Shown here piece by piece: positions 16,053 to 23,856 of a DNA stretch of 43,454 nt (position 1 is its first letter; each line of letters begins with the position of its first letter). The translations under genes and the position numbers were made by a program. The stretch spans positions 1-43,454 of the forward strand of contig PMJQ01000192.1 of assembly GCA_003157485.1 (NCBI GenBank). The letters run 5' to 3'. This stretch comes from Ignavibacteriota bacterium. Lineage in GTDB: Bacteria; Bacteroidota; Ignavibacteria; UBA10030; UBA6906. Below the pieces are notes generated by a model. The model saw only the letters and a list, made by a program, of their open reading frames with translations, did no database searches and was not told where the DNA came from.

Positions 16053-17155
16053 TGCGCCTGCCCCCCCTGCATGAGCTGTATATCGACCGCAGGAGATCCC
16101 GCACGGGCGGCGTTGCGTATGCTGACCTGTGCGGCGACGTTGCGCGCGATGGAGCGGATGATCCCCGCCTGCACCGGGGCCTGGGGATCCGCGACGATGG
16201 GCGTCCCCCTGTCGCCGCTCACCCGGATGTTCGTGTAGAGAGGGACCTCGCCGAGGAAAGCGACGCCCAGTTCCTCCGCGGCCTTTCTTCCCCCCCCGTT
16301 GTCGAAGATCTCCTCCCTGGCTCCGCAGTGCGAGCAGATGTAGTAGCTCATGTTCTCGACGACGCCGAGCACCGGCACGCTGAGCTTGTCGAACATCTTC
16401 CAGGCCTTCAGCACGTCGGCAAGTGACACGTCCTGCGGCGTCGTGACGATCACGGCCCCCGTGAGCGGGAGCGTCTGTGCGAGCGTAAGCTGGATGTCGC
16501 CTGTCCCCGGAGGGAGGTCCATCACGAGGTAATCCAGGTCCCCCCAATCCACGTCGGCCATAAACTGGCGGACCGCACCGCTGACCATCGGGCCGCGCCA
16601 GACAACCGCCTGCATCGGGTCGACAAGGAACCCGATCGACATCACCTTGACCCCCCAGTTTTCAATGGGGATCAGTTTCTGGCCGTTCATCGCCGGGCGG
16701 CCCTTGATCCCCATCATCAGGGGCATGCTCGGACCGTAGATATCAAGGTCTGCAAGACCGACCGCGGCGCCATCCATGGCCAGCGACACCGCGAGGTTCG
16801 CCGCGATTGTCGACTTCCCCACCCCTCCTTTCCCGGAGGCGACCGCGATCGTGTTCCTGACCCCCTGGAGTATGGCGCCCCGCTGCGCGTGATCGTGCTG
16901 CAGGACGTTGGATGTCATCGTGACGCTCACGTTCCCGACCCCCGGGAACGCCGCCCTGACTGCACCTGAGGCGGACGATTTGAGCTCCTCCCGCACGGGA
17001 CAGGCGGGGGTCGTCAGTTCGATCGTAAAGCTCACGTCGTTCCCCGTAATCACGACGTCCCTGACAAATTTCAACGTCACGATATCCCTGTGGAGATCGG
17101 GATCCTTGACGCTTCTGAGCGCCTCCAGGACGTTCGCCTCGTTCAACGGCCTCAT
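16049..17155 (-). CDS. mrp: Mrp/NBP35 family Fe-S cluster carrier ATPase
   Basis: P-loop ATPase (ApbC/Mrp) that carries and delivers Fe-S clusters. From the ATG at 17155 the product is 368 residues. A MIP18/DUF59 domain (about 1-82, VKDPDLHRDIV) precedes the deviant Walker A SGKGGVGKST (107-116). LADLDIYGPSMPLMMG, DLPPGTGDIQLTL and the cluster-binding CxxC in YYICSHCG follow. The frame remains open to an ATG at 17209, but AGGAGG at 17181-17186 serves a different-frame ATG at 17172. That ATG opens a 6-codon ORF whose TGA overlaps this ATG. I therefore choose 17155. A start at 17209 would add 18 residues without family similarity. It is coupled downstream to the NifU-domain gene. Confidence 0.92.
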   Translation of the reverse strand: MRPLNEANVLEALRSVKDPDLHRDIVTLKFVRDVVITGNDVSFTIELTTPACPVREELKSSASGAVRAAFPGVGNVSVTMTSNVLQHDHAQRGAILQGVRNTIAVASGKGGVGKSTIAANLAVSLAMDGAAVGLADLDIYGPSMPLMMGIKGRPAMNGQKLIPIENWGVKVMSIGFLVDPMQAVVWRGPMVSGAVRQFMADVDWGDLDYLVMDLPPGTGDIQLTLAQTLPLTGAVIVTTPQDVSLADVLKAWKMFDKLSVPVLGVVENMSYYICSHCGAREEIFDNGGGRKAAEELGVAFLGEVPLYTNIRVSGDRGTPIVADPQAPVQAGIIRSIARNVAAQVSIRNAARAGSPAVDIQLMQGGQAQ

Positions 17156-17172
17156 GCGGTTATCGCTTCCAT
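17152..17172 (-). CDS. Putative 6-codon leader ORF upstream of mrp
   Basis: An ATG at 17172 lies exactly eight bases after AGGAGG (17186-17181), the best ribosome-binding site around. It opens a frame Met-Glu-Ala-Ile-Thr-Ala followed by TGA. The TGA (17154-17152) overlaps the mrp ATG as ATGA, so ribosomes finishing the minigene would be placed on the mrp start. No in-frame start codon for mrp is available to this Shine-Dalgarno. Either it is a real coupling peptide, or a base error or frameshift hides the true mrp N-terminus. Confidence 0.4.
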   Translation of the reverse strand: MEAITA

Positions 17173-17216
17173 TGTTGTCTCCTCCTGATACGGTCCACAG
17201 CTCAAACACTCGCGCA

Positions 17217-18437
17217 TCATATCAGGTTCATCTTCTTTCCCACTTTTTCAAACGCGCCGAGGGCCCTGTCGATATCCTTCTTTCCGAGCGCCGCGGAGAT
17301 CTGCGCCCGGAGACGCGCCTCCCCCTTCGGGACGACAGGGTACCAGAGGCCCCTGATGTAGACTCCCGCCTTCAGAAGCGCCCGGCTCATCTCCTGCGCG
17401 ACCGAAGCCTCGCCCACCATGACGGGGACGATCGGGTGCTCCCCGGCGAGTATCCTGAACCCCAGCGCCGCGATCTGCTCCCGGAAATACGCGGTGTTGG
17501 CCGCGAGCTTCTTTACGATCGACCTGTCCTTCATCAGGAGCGCGAATGCCGCGTCCGCGCCGAAGACAATGGGCGGGGGAAGCGAATTCGAGAAGATGTA
17601 CGTCCGCGCCTTCTGGCGCATGAACGCGATGAGCTCCTTCCTGCCGCTGATGTATCCCCCCGCCGCCCCGCCGATCGCCTTCCCCAGCGTCCCGGTGAGA
17701 ACGTCGATTTTTCCGTGGACACCCCGGGCTTCCGGCGTTCCCCTCCCCGAGCGGCCGCACACGCCGACGCCGTGCGAATCGTCGACGAACAGGATCGCGC
17801 CGTATTTCCCGGCGATTTCCACGAGCCGATCGAGGGGGGCAAGGTCCCCCTCCATGCTGAACACCCCGTCCGTCGCGATGATCCTGAGCCTGTAGTCTTT
17901 CCCCCTGTCCTCCTCAAGCGCCCTCGCGAGCCCGTCCGTATCCGCATGAGCGTAGATCTTCCGGTCCGTCGTCTCCGCCCGGCACAGGCGCTGCCCGTCG
18001 ATGATGCTGGCGTGGTTGAGCCGGTCGGAGTAGATCACGTCCCGGTACGTCTCCATCCCCATCTTCTCGTTTGTCAGAGACGCGAAGAACGCCTCGTTGG
18101 CGGCCCAGCACGACGAAAAGAGTATCGCGTCCTCCGTTCCCAGGAACTTCGCGATCTTCTTTTCTAGCGCGATGTGTATGTCCTGCGTACCGCAGATGAA
18201 CCGGACTGATGCGACACCGAAGCCGTACTCCCGTATCCCCCGGATGGCGGCGGCTTTCACCGCGGCATGGTTCGAAAGCCCGAGGTAGTTGTTCGATGCG
18301 AGCATGACCGCCTTCCGGCCGCCGACCTGCACAACGCCGTCCTGGGCACTCTGCAGCGGGACCTCGTGCTTGTAGGTGTTCGACGCCTCGAGCTGCTCAA
18401 GTTCTTTCGTGACAAGTTCGATGACATTCGACGTCAT
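17217..18437 (-). CDS. kbl: Glycine C-acetyltransferase (2-amino-3-ketobutyrate CoA ligase)
   Basis: PLP enzyme of the alpha-oxoamine synthase family that cleaves 2-amino-3-ketobutyrate with CoA to glycine and acetyl-CoA in threonine breakdown. The 406-residue protein (E. coli Kbl 398) has [73 protein letters not shown] and the PLP lysine in [24 protein letters not shown] and NHASIIDG fit Kbl better than BioF or serine palmitoyltransferase. Threonine dehydrogenase is not nearby, so a related acyl transfer role is possible. GGAG lies eight bases before the ATG. It sits 18 bases after rsmB on the same strand. Confidence 0.9.
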   Translation of the reverse strand: MTSNVIELVTKELEQLEASNTYKHEVPLQSAQDGVVQVGGRKAVMLASNNYLGLSNHAAVKAAAIRGIREYGFGVASVRFICGTQDIHIALEKKIAKFLGTEDAILFSSCWAANEAFFASLTNEKMGMETYRDVIYSDRLNHASIIDGQRLCRAETTDRKIYAHADTDGLARALEEDRGKDYRLRIIATDGVFSMEGDLAPLDRLVEIAGKYGAILFVDDSHGVGVCGRSGRGTPEARGVHGKIDVLTGTLGKAIGGAAGGYISGRKELIAFMRQKARTYIFSNSLPPPIVFGADAAFALLMKDRSIVKKLAANTAYFREQIAALGFRILAGEHPIVPVMVGEASVAQEMSRALLKAGVYIRGLWYPVVPKGEARLRAQISAALGKKDIDRALGAFEKVGKKMNLI

Positions 18438-18455
18438 TGCATTCTCCGTTCGGGT

Positions 18456-19904
18456 TCAGGTGGCGTGAGTTCTGACAAGCCGCGCGGCAAACGAGCCGTC
18501 CATTCCGTGGCGGTGGGGGAATGTCTCCACGAACCCGGCGGCATTGACCAGGTCGGAGCTGACAAAGGGAGCCGCCGATTCCAGCGCGAATTCCCCGTGA
18601 CGGGCAAGAAACGCCGCGACCATTTCCTCGTTTTCATCCGGCTCCACCGTGCACGTGCTGTACACGAGGACCCCCCCCGGTTTCACGAGTCGCGCCGCGT
18701 TCTCGAGGAGCCCGGCCTGTATCTTCGTGAGCTTCAGTATGTCGGAGACGTCCCGTTTCCATTTGATATCGGGTTTTTTCGCGAGAACCCCCAGCCCCGA
18801 GCAGGGCGCATCAAGGAGGACTCTGTCGGCGGGCGCGGTCTCCAGGGCCGCGGAGTCCGCGGCGAGAAGCGACACATTGGTGAGCCCCAGCCGGTCGCAC
18901 GACGCCCTGATGAGCCCCAGCTTCGCCTCGTGCCTGTCGACCGCCACGACCTCCCCTTCATTCCTCATGATCTCGGCCAGATTCGTTGTTTTTCCGCCCG
19001 GGGCGGCGCACAGGTCTATGACGCGGTCTCCGGGGCGGGGGTCGAGGAGAAGGCACGGGAGCGCGGCGCTTTCATCCTGGACGGTGAACATCCCTCCCCG
19101 GAAGAGATCCATCTGGCCGATTCCCGAGAGCGCTTTCACCCTGACGAAATTGTCGACGCGGCTCCCTCCGGTGTAGGGGATCCCTTTTTCCGTCAGAATG
19201 GCGAGGAACTTCGAGGGCTCGATCTTCAGCCTGTTGATGCGGAGACAGAGGGAGGGACGTTCGTTGGCTGCGATAAGGAACCGCTTCGTCTCCTCGACGC
19301 CGAACCGCCCCACCCAGCGCCTGACCATCCAGTGAGGATGGGAATAGTATACGGCAAGGTGCTGTACGGGGTCGTCTTCGAGTGCGGGATAGCGGATCCC
19401 GTCGATGTTCCGGATGATATTGCGGAGGACGGCGTTCACGAGTCCGGCGGGTTTCTCCCCCCGGATCCGCTTGATGAACTCGACCCCTTCGTTCACTGCC
19501 GCGGAATGGGGAACGCGGTCAAGGAAGAGGACCTGGTACAGCGCAACCCGCAGCGTGTTCTTGATGTTGATCTCGGACTTGGCAAAGTTCCCGTGCGAGA
19601 ACCCGTTCAGCACCCAGTCGAGCCGGTTCTGCCAGCGCAGGACGCCGTGGACGATTTCGTTAAGGAGCCCCTTATCGAGGTCGCTCAAGTCCCCCGATTT
19701 CAGCTCGACGTCCAGAACCTTGTCGAGGTAGGAGTCCGTACGCTCGACACGGTTCAGTATCCTGACAGCGGTCCCCCGCGGACCGCTATACAGGTTCTTT
19801 CTGGGCAGTGCGGGGATCGTATCGGGGGGGAGAGTCTCCACGTCCGTGCGCTCGAGTGAGTGGGATGAATGCGAAGAAAACAGCAACGTTCCGCGGCGCG
19901 ACAT
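18456..19904 (-). CDS. rsmB: 16S rRNA (cytosine-967-C5)-methyltransferase RsmB
   Basis: S-adenosylmethionine-dependent enzyme that methylates C967 of 16S rRNA. The protein has the RsmB NusB-like N-terminal domain (RGTAVRILNRV...PHSAAVNEGVEFIKR) and a C-terminal NOL1/NOP2/Sun methyltransferase domain. SAM binding is at VIDLCAAPGGKTTNLAE. The catalytic cysteines lie in DAPCSGLGVL (near residue 366) and STCTVEPDENEEMV (near 415). The start is uncertain: the ATG at 19904 gives 482 residues but lies in the loop of the rpmE terminator hairpin. The in-frame GTG at 19841 would give 461 residues and still include the whole NusB domain. It is followed by kbl, with rpmE upstream. Confidence 0.92.
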   Translation of the reverse strand: MSRRGTLLFSSHSSHSLERTDVETLPPDTIPALPRKNLYSGPRGTAVRILNRVERTDSYLDKVLDVELKSGDLSDLDKGLLNEIVHGVLRWQNRLDWVLNGFSHGNFAKSEINIKNTLRVALYQVLFLDRVPHSAAVNEGVEFIKRIRGEKPAGLVNAVLRNIIRNIDGIRYPALEDDPVQHLAVYYSHPHWMVRRWVGRFGVEETKRFLIAANERPSLCLRINRLKIEPSKFLAILTEKGIPYTGGSRVDNFVRVKALSGIGQMDLFRGGMFTVQDESAALPCLLLDPRPGDRVIDLCAAPGGKTTNLAEIMRNEGEVVAVDRHEAKLGLIRASCDRLGLTNVSLLAADSAALETAPADRVLLDAPCSGLGVLAKKPDIKWKRDVSDILKLTKIQAGLLENAARLVKPGGVLVYSTCTVEPDENEEMVAAFLARHGEFALESAAPFVSSDLVNAAGFVETFPHRHGMDGSFAARLVRTHAT

Positions 19905-19920
19905 CGCTCGGCGGAACGTT
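19877..19920 (-). terminator. Terminator of rpmE (hairpin also spans the rsmB start)
   Basis: A perfect 10-bp inverted repeat, AACGTTCCGC (19885-19894) and GCGGAACGTT (19911-19920), encloses a 16-base loop. On the minus strand it is followed by GCTGTTTTC (TTTT at 19880-19877), as expected after rpmE. On the plus strand TTT follows too. The candidate rsmB ATG at 19904 lies in the loop, so the hairpin could also mask that start. Confidence 0.65.
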
Positions 19921-19992
19921 TTTCATGCGGCGCAGGCGGCACGCCAGAGAGGGCGCGTATCGTTGACCACGCCAGGAGACGGCTCAATGCCT

Positions 19993-20214
19993 CTACGCAG
20001 CCGGCGCCTCTGCCCCCTTCTTCGCATACTTCTTGTTGTATCTCTCCACCCTCCCGGCCGAATCGACCAGTTTCTGCCGCCCCGTGAAAAACGGGTGGCA
20101 GGCCGAGCAGATTTCTATCTTCAGGTTCCCCACCGTGGAGCGGGTCTCGAACGTATTCCCGCAGACGCAGGTGACAACCGATTTCTTGTAGTCGGGGTGT
20201 ATGCCTTCTTTCAT
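19993..20214 (-). CDS. rpmE: 50S ribosomal protein L31, zinc-binding type
   Basis: L31 bridges the 50S central protuberance to the 30S head. The 73-residue product starts [11 protein letters not shown] and contains the zinc cysteines C16, C18, C36 and C39 (TCVCG and CSACH), so it is the C+ form rather than the zinc-independent YkgM paralogue. The [20 protein letters not shown] segment is diagnostic. The last residues KKGAEAPAA form a short Ala-rich tail. It has its own promoter just upstream and a terminator hairpin downstream, so it can be a single-gene transcript. Confidence 0.96.
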   Translation of the reverse strand: MKEGIHPDYKKSVVTCVCGNTFETRSTVGNLKIEICSACHPFFTGRQKLVDSAGRVERYNKKYAKKGAEAPAA

Positions 20215-20252
20215 CCGCGTTCCATCCTTTCCGGGACCAGTGCTTCAGTGAT

Positions 20253-20289
20253 AGTATACGAATATATCAAATTCCCCCAACAGAAGCAA
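20253..20289 (-). promoter_or_regulatory. Promoter region of rpmE (two overlapping candidates)
   Basis: On the minus strand TTGCTT (20289-20284), 17 bases, TATATT (20266-20261) matches the TTG-N20-TAnnTT pattern. A second overlapping pair, TTGGGG (20280-20275), 16 bases, TATACT (20258-20253), is nearer to sigma-70 in its -10 box. The 85-base gap to the DinB-like gene upstream is clearly AT-richer than its surroundings. Confidence 0.5.
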
Positions 20290-20299
20290 TTTCGCGTTT

Positions 20300-20827
20300 T
20301 CACGCTGTCTTCCGGAGGGGATCCCCCGGACCGTGGGGCTCCCTCCGCACCCACGCCGTCCTTTTCCCCGGAGGAACCTCCGCCAGTATCTGGTCGAGAT
20401 GATGCCTGACATGCCTCAGGTAGTCCTCGATGACGAATTCCAGCGACGCCGGATGCGCGTATCCCATGTCACAGAGGTTGCGAAGGGCTTCCGGATCGAC
20501 CCCCGCAATGACATGGGCAATGTGCAGGTTGTAGGAACACCAGAATTCCACCAGATCCCGCCACGGCTCGGCATTGTACCTCTGCACATCCACCCAGTGC
20601 TGCTGCGTGTACGTGAATCTGCCGATGTTCTGCGTCTCCTGCATGCGGACGATCCGTTGGTGATTGTTCGCCGCGGAATCGACGAGATGCCCGAGGATCT
20701 CTTCGAAGGACCACGCGGAAGAGGATGTTTTTTCGCGCGCGCGGCTTTCAGGAATCGCCAGAAGCGCAGGACGGACCGCAATGACAGTCTCCCTGATTGA
20801 CGATGCAACGTCGGTCTTCACTGTCAT
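20300..20827 (-). CDS. DinB-superfamily protein (putative metal-dependent transferase/hydrolase)
   Basis: A 175-residue four-helix-bundle protein of the DinB/YfiT superfamily. Members use a three-histidine metal site in thiol-dependent transferases (bacillithiol or mycothiol S-transferases) or uncharacterised roles. Here SFEEILGHLVDSAANNHQRI supplies His47 and the C-terminal helix YLRHVRHHLDQIL supplies His139, His142 and His143, so a metal triad is plausible. The WSFEEILGHL opening is typical. A bacilliredoxin in the same window suggests a bacillithiol link but this is inference. It has GGGAG before the ATG and no clear promoter. It is divergent from the PorV/PorQ-like gene. Confidence 0.8.
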   Translation of the reverse strand: MTVKTDVASSIRETVIAVRPALLAIPESRAREKTSSSAWSFEEILGHLVDSAANNHQRIVRMQETQNIGRFTYTQQHWVDVQRYNAEPWRDLVEFWCSYNLHIAHVIAGVDPEALRNLCDMGYAHPASLEFVIEDYLRHVRHHLDQILAEVPPGKRTAWVRREPHGPGDPLRKTA

Positions 20828-20852
20828 GGAATCTCCCGGTCAATTTCTATAG

Positions 20853-20881
20853 TTGATATTGGAAACCCGATTCGATACATT
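20853..20881 (+). promoter_or_regulatory. Promoter of the PorV/PorQ-like gene
   Basis: TTGATA (20853-20858), 17 bases, TACATT (20876-20881). The -10 box ends only nine bases before the ATG at 20891, so the message would have almost no leader if transcription starts at the usual distance. No Shine-Dalgarno is visible either. Confidence 0.4.
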
Positions 20882-20890
20882 CATTTCGAC

Positions 20891-21856
20891 ATGCTCGCCG
20901 CACTCACATACCGGCGGACGTCCGCCGTCGTCCCGGCGCTGCTTCTCGCGCTTGCCACGCCCCATGCCGCGACCGCACAGGAGACGACCGCGTTCGCCTT
21001 CCTCCGGAACGACGTGGGAGCCCGCGCAGCCGCCCTCGCCGGGAGCGTCACCGCAGTCACCGGCGACCCGACAATCATGTTCTACAACCCTGCATCGATC
21101 GGGACGCTCACAACGCCCTCGGGCTCAGCCGGTTTCTTCAAGCATCTTCTCGATATCAACGCGGGGTACGTCGTCTACGGCCAGGAGATCGCCGGTTTCG
21201 GCAACGTCGGCGCCGGCGTCGTCTACACGAATTACGGCTCCTTCGACGGGGCCGATGAGTTCGACAACCCCACCGGGACGTTCACGGCCTCGGATCTCGC
21301 CCTCTCCGCGGGATATTCGAACACGCTCGAAGAAAACGTCTTCTACGGCGGAGCCGTGAAATTCATCTTCTCGTCGATCGCCGGCTACCGCGCCACCGCG
21401 CTCGCAGCGGACGCCGGAATCCTCTACCGCATTCCCGCAAGCCGCCTTACGCTGGGAGCAAGCCTCCGGAACATCGGCAGCGAGACGGCCACGTATGACG
21501 GGGTGCATGAACTCCTCCCGCTCGATTTCGCCGTCGGGGCATCCGTCGTTCCCCGCGGGCTCCCCCTTCTTCTGAACGTTGACTTCCACCGGCTTAACGA
21601 GAACCCCGGGGGATTCATCGACCGGTTTCGGGCATTCACCGTCGGCGGAGAATTCACGCTTTCCAGCGTCTTCCGGGCGCGATTCGGCTACAACAACCAG
21701 TCGCGGAAGGACCTTCAGACGGGAACGGCATCCGGTCTTGCCGGGTTTTCGGCGGGCATCGGGATCACCGTCTCCGGCACAGTCGTCGATTACGCACTCT
21801 CGTCGCTCGGCGTGATCGGCAACCTTCACAGGATCTCTGTCAGCACCACATTCTAG
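20891..21856 (+). CDS. PorV/PorQ-family outer-membrane beta-barrel protein
   Basis: A 321-residue exported protein. The first ~29 residues form a signal peptide (hydrophobic VVPALLLALATP, then AATAQ). The mature start AFAFLRNDVGARAAALAGS and the following FYNPASIGTL are the hallmark of the PorV/PorQ (FadL-like) barrel family, which in Bacteroidota includes type IX secretion shuttle proteins. The rest is alternating beta-strands and ends in HRISVSTTF with a terminal Phe, as outer-membrane barrels do. No other type IX component is in the window, so it may be a stand-alone paralogue with unknown cargo. The gene stands alone between a promoter and a strong hairpin. Confidence 0.83.
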   Translation: MLAALTYRRTSAVVPALLLALATPHAATAQETTAFAFLRNDVGARAAALAGSVTAVTGDPTIMFYNPASIGTLTTPSGSAGFFKHLLDINAGYVVYGQEIAGFGNVGAGVVYTNYGSFDGADEFDNPTGTFTASDLALSAGYSNTLEENVFYGGAVKFIFSSIAGYRATALAADAGILYRIPASRLTLGASLRNIGSETATYDGVHELLPLDFAVGASVVPRGLPLLLNVDFHRLNENPGGFIDRFRAFTVGGEFTLSSVFRARFGYNNQSRKDLQTGTASGLAGFSAGIGITVSGTVVDYALSSLGVIGNLHRISVSTTF

Positions 21857-21860
21857 GGGT

Positions 21861-21904
21861 ACGCCAACAGAGGGCGTGTCAACGAGCACGCCCTCTGTTG
21901 GCGT
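21861..21904. terminator. Perfect 18-bp inverted repeat between convergent genes
   Basis: Bases 21861-21878 and 21887-21904 are exact reverse complements around an 8-base spacer. It starts four bases after the barrel-protein stop and ends 13 bases before the ZIP stop codon, so it can terminate both. There is no T-tract on either side. Each arm can also fold alone (ACGCC with GGCGT, 5 bp), an unusual nested layout. Confidence 0.65.
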
Positions 21905-21917
21905 GCCCATTGACGTT

Positions 21918-22667
21918 CTAGCGCACCCCCGCGGGCGCAAGGAGCGCCTTTCCCGCCCAGAAGAGAAGCATCCCCCCGAACACCAGAAGCGGGATCACCC
22001 TGTTTTTCGAGTGATTGATCTCGGGAATCAGGTCGCTCGCGCCGACGTATGTTGAGGCACCGGCGGAGAATGCAAACGCGATCCCCACGACCTGTCCGCT
22101 CACCGCCGAGAGTATGAACACGCTCAGTATGCCGAGCATCGTCGCCACGCCTATGGCAAGGGAGGCGAGGAACGCCGTCTGCCTTTTCCTCTCCGCAGCG
22201 ATCATCACCGACGCGATCGTGAGCCCTTCAGGTATCTTGTGGAGCAGGACGGCGAAGAAAATGAGGAGGCCGAGCGTGAAGTTGAACTCCATCCCGACCG
22301 AGATGGCGAATCCGTCGAAAAACGCATGGATAAAGAGTCCCGCAAACGTCGAGAGGCTCGCCACCCGGGAGACCATCACGTCGGTGTGCGTCTCCTCGCC
22401 GAAATGAAGATGCCCCACGATCGTGTGTTCGAAGAAGTGCAGGAGCGCGTATCCCATCAGCATGAACAGGGGCGCCTCTCCCCCCACCGCGCGGAAACTT
22501 TCCGGGACGAGCTCCAGGAATACGAGCGCGAGTATGAACCCCGCTCCGAGCGCCAGCAGGTATTCCTGGACGCTTCTGGGCCACTGCCTGCGCATGAGGA
22601 GGAGGCTCCCCCCGGCGATCTCCGCAGCCGCGGCGACGAGCCCGAACATAATGATCGTGAATGTCAT
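21918..22667 (-). CDS. ZIP-family divalent metal transporter
   Basis: Inner-membrane transporter of the ZIP family, probably moving zinc (or Fe/Mn) into the cytoplasm. The 249-residue protein has about eight membrane segments. Metal-site motifs are HAFFDGFAISVG (His114, Asp118) in TM4 and HKIPEGLTIAS (His143, Glu147) in TM5. A His-rich stretch HFFEHTIVGHLHFGEETHTD (79-98) forms the metal-binding loop. The start is set at the ATG at 22667, with GAGAGGA upstream; a frame open to 22775 lies inside the TPR gene and is rejected. It is the last gene of the lipoprotein-CPBP-TPR-ZIP run, 16 bases after the TPR gene. Confidence 0.9.
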   Translation of the reverse strand: MTFTIIMFGLVAAAAEIAGGSLLLMRRQWPRSVQEYLLALGAGFILALVFLELVPESFRAVGGEAPLFMLMGYALLHFFEHTIVGHLHFGEETHTDVMVSRVASLSTFAGLFIHAFFDGFAISVGMEFNFTLGLLIFFAVLLHKIPEGLTIASVMIAAERKRQTAFLASLAIGVATMLGILSVFILSAVSGQVVGIAFAFSAGASTYVGASDLIPEINHSKNRVIPLLVFGGMLLFWAGKALLAPAGVR

Positions 22668-22683
22668 GCTGGAATGGTTCCTC

Positions 22684-23856
22684 TCAGCGCGTGTACGGTG
22701 AGTCGAGATACTGTTTGGCCAGGTCGCGCGAATCCTGGTAGTTGGCCATCTCTCTGACCTTGCGGTATTCGACAAGTGCCAGGTCTCTCTTCCCTTCCAG
22801 ATCGTACACCATCCCCATTTTCAGGTTCGCCATCGCCATGAACCCCGAGGCCTCCCCCCTGTCGATCTGCCGAGATATCGCGTCGCACCTCTCGAAGTCG
22901 CCGAGTGCTTCTTCGAACCGCCGCGCGAGCATCGCCGCCATGCCGCAGTAATACTCCGCCTCACGCTCCACGGGGGGCGTGTACCCCCGCATCCCGCTCC
23001 GCGCACGTGCGATAATCTCCGCAAACTCGGTCCGCGCCGACTCCCAGTTATTCACCGCGACGTACGCCCGCCCCGCGTAGCGGTGAAACACCATGTTTGC
23101 CGGGAACTTCGCATGGAGATCAACGGCAAGCGCAAGTGCACGCGTGAAGTCCTTCTCATAGAAATACTCGATCTGGAGAAGGAAATACTGCGCTTCGACG
23201 GAAGCGTACTTCCCATTTTCGGAGGCTGTCTCGAGCTCCCGGAGACCCTTCTGCCTGTCCCCGGGGGGGAGGAAGAGGGTAAAGGGTTTGACGAACGGAT
23301 ACTCCGAGGGGATCACGTCGGCATAATAGTCATAGATACCGGCGCCGAGGAGGATGTCGCTGTTCCCCGGATCGAGGTCCCGCGCCTCGCGCACAAGCGG
23401 GAGCGCCTTCTTCCCCGCGCTCGCCGCACCCAGGTAATCGTTCCTGTGGAATTTCAGGCGCCCTTCAAAGCCTATCGCCCCACCCTTGAAGAATATCGCG
23501 TTGACGTCATCGGGCCGTTTGTCGAGGAGCGAATCGCACATCCCGATGACTCCGTCGAGCGCTGCGTAGAACTGAGCGTCGTTCGATTCGTCGTCGATGT
23601 CGATCATGATTCTCCACCACTGCACCATGGCGAGGAAGAAATACCCTGCGGGGTCGCCGGGCCTCAGGCGGGTGAGCTCCTGGAATTCCTTCTCCGCGGA
23701 CTCGAACTCGAGATTATAGACGTGCTTGATGCCGTTCCGTGCAATCGATTCGAATCCCGTGTCTGGAGCCCCTCCCCCTTCACCGGGGACGGACGGGAGA
23801 GCAACCGGGAGGATCAGCGCCGCACAGAGTGCGCATCGGGCAAGTGCACTCGTCAT
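22684..23856 (-). CDS. Exported TPR-repeat protein
   Basis: A 390-residue protein with a signal peptide (MTSALARCALCAALILPVALP) followed by tetratricopeptide-like helical repeats. Clear TPR-type units are EKEFQELTRLRPGDPAGYFFLAM, ALPLVREARDLDPGNSDILLGAG, ALALAVDLHAKFPANMVFHRYAG and DLALVEYRKVREMANYQDSRDLA. TPRs mediate protein contacts, so it is probably a periplasmic scaffold. I recognise no enzyme domain. The ATG at 23856 overlaps the CPBP stop (TGATG), which is translational reinitiation. An open frame to 24126 lies inside the CPBP gene and is not used. Coupling to a membrane protease and a metal transporter suggests a shared envelope function that sequence alone does not define. Confidence 0.82.
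   Translation of the reverse strand: MTSALARCALCAALILPVALPSVPGEGGGAPDTGFESIARNGIKHVYNLEFESAEKEFQELTRLRPGDPAGYFFLAMVQWWRIMIDIDDESNDAQFYAALDGVIGMCDSLLDKRPDDVNAIFFKGGAIGFEGRLKFHRNDYLGAASAGKKALPLVREARDLDPGNSDILLGAGIYDYYADVIPSEYPFVKPFTLFLPPGDRQKGLRELETASENGKYASVEAQYFLLQIEYFYEKDFTRALALAVDLHAKFPANMVFHRYAGRAYVAVNNWESARTEFAEIIARARSGMRGYTPPVEREAEYYCGMAAMLARRFEEALGDFERCDAISRQIDRGEASGFMAMANLKMGMVYDLEGKRDLALVEYRKVREMANYQDSRDLAKQYLDSPYTR

Noticed and set aside
18267-19859. A 530-codon plus-strand open frame opposite kbl and rsmB
   Set aside because: It is fully antisense to two well-supported enzymes whose catalytic motifs are intact; its composition is that of a shadow frame.
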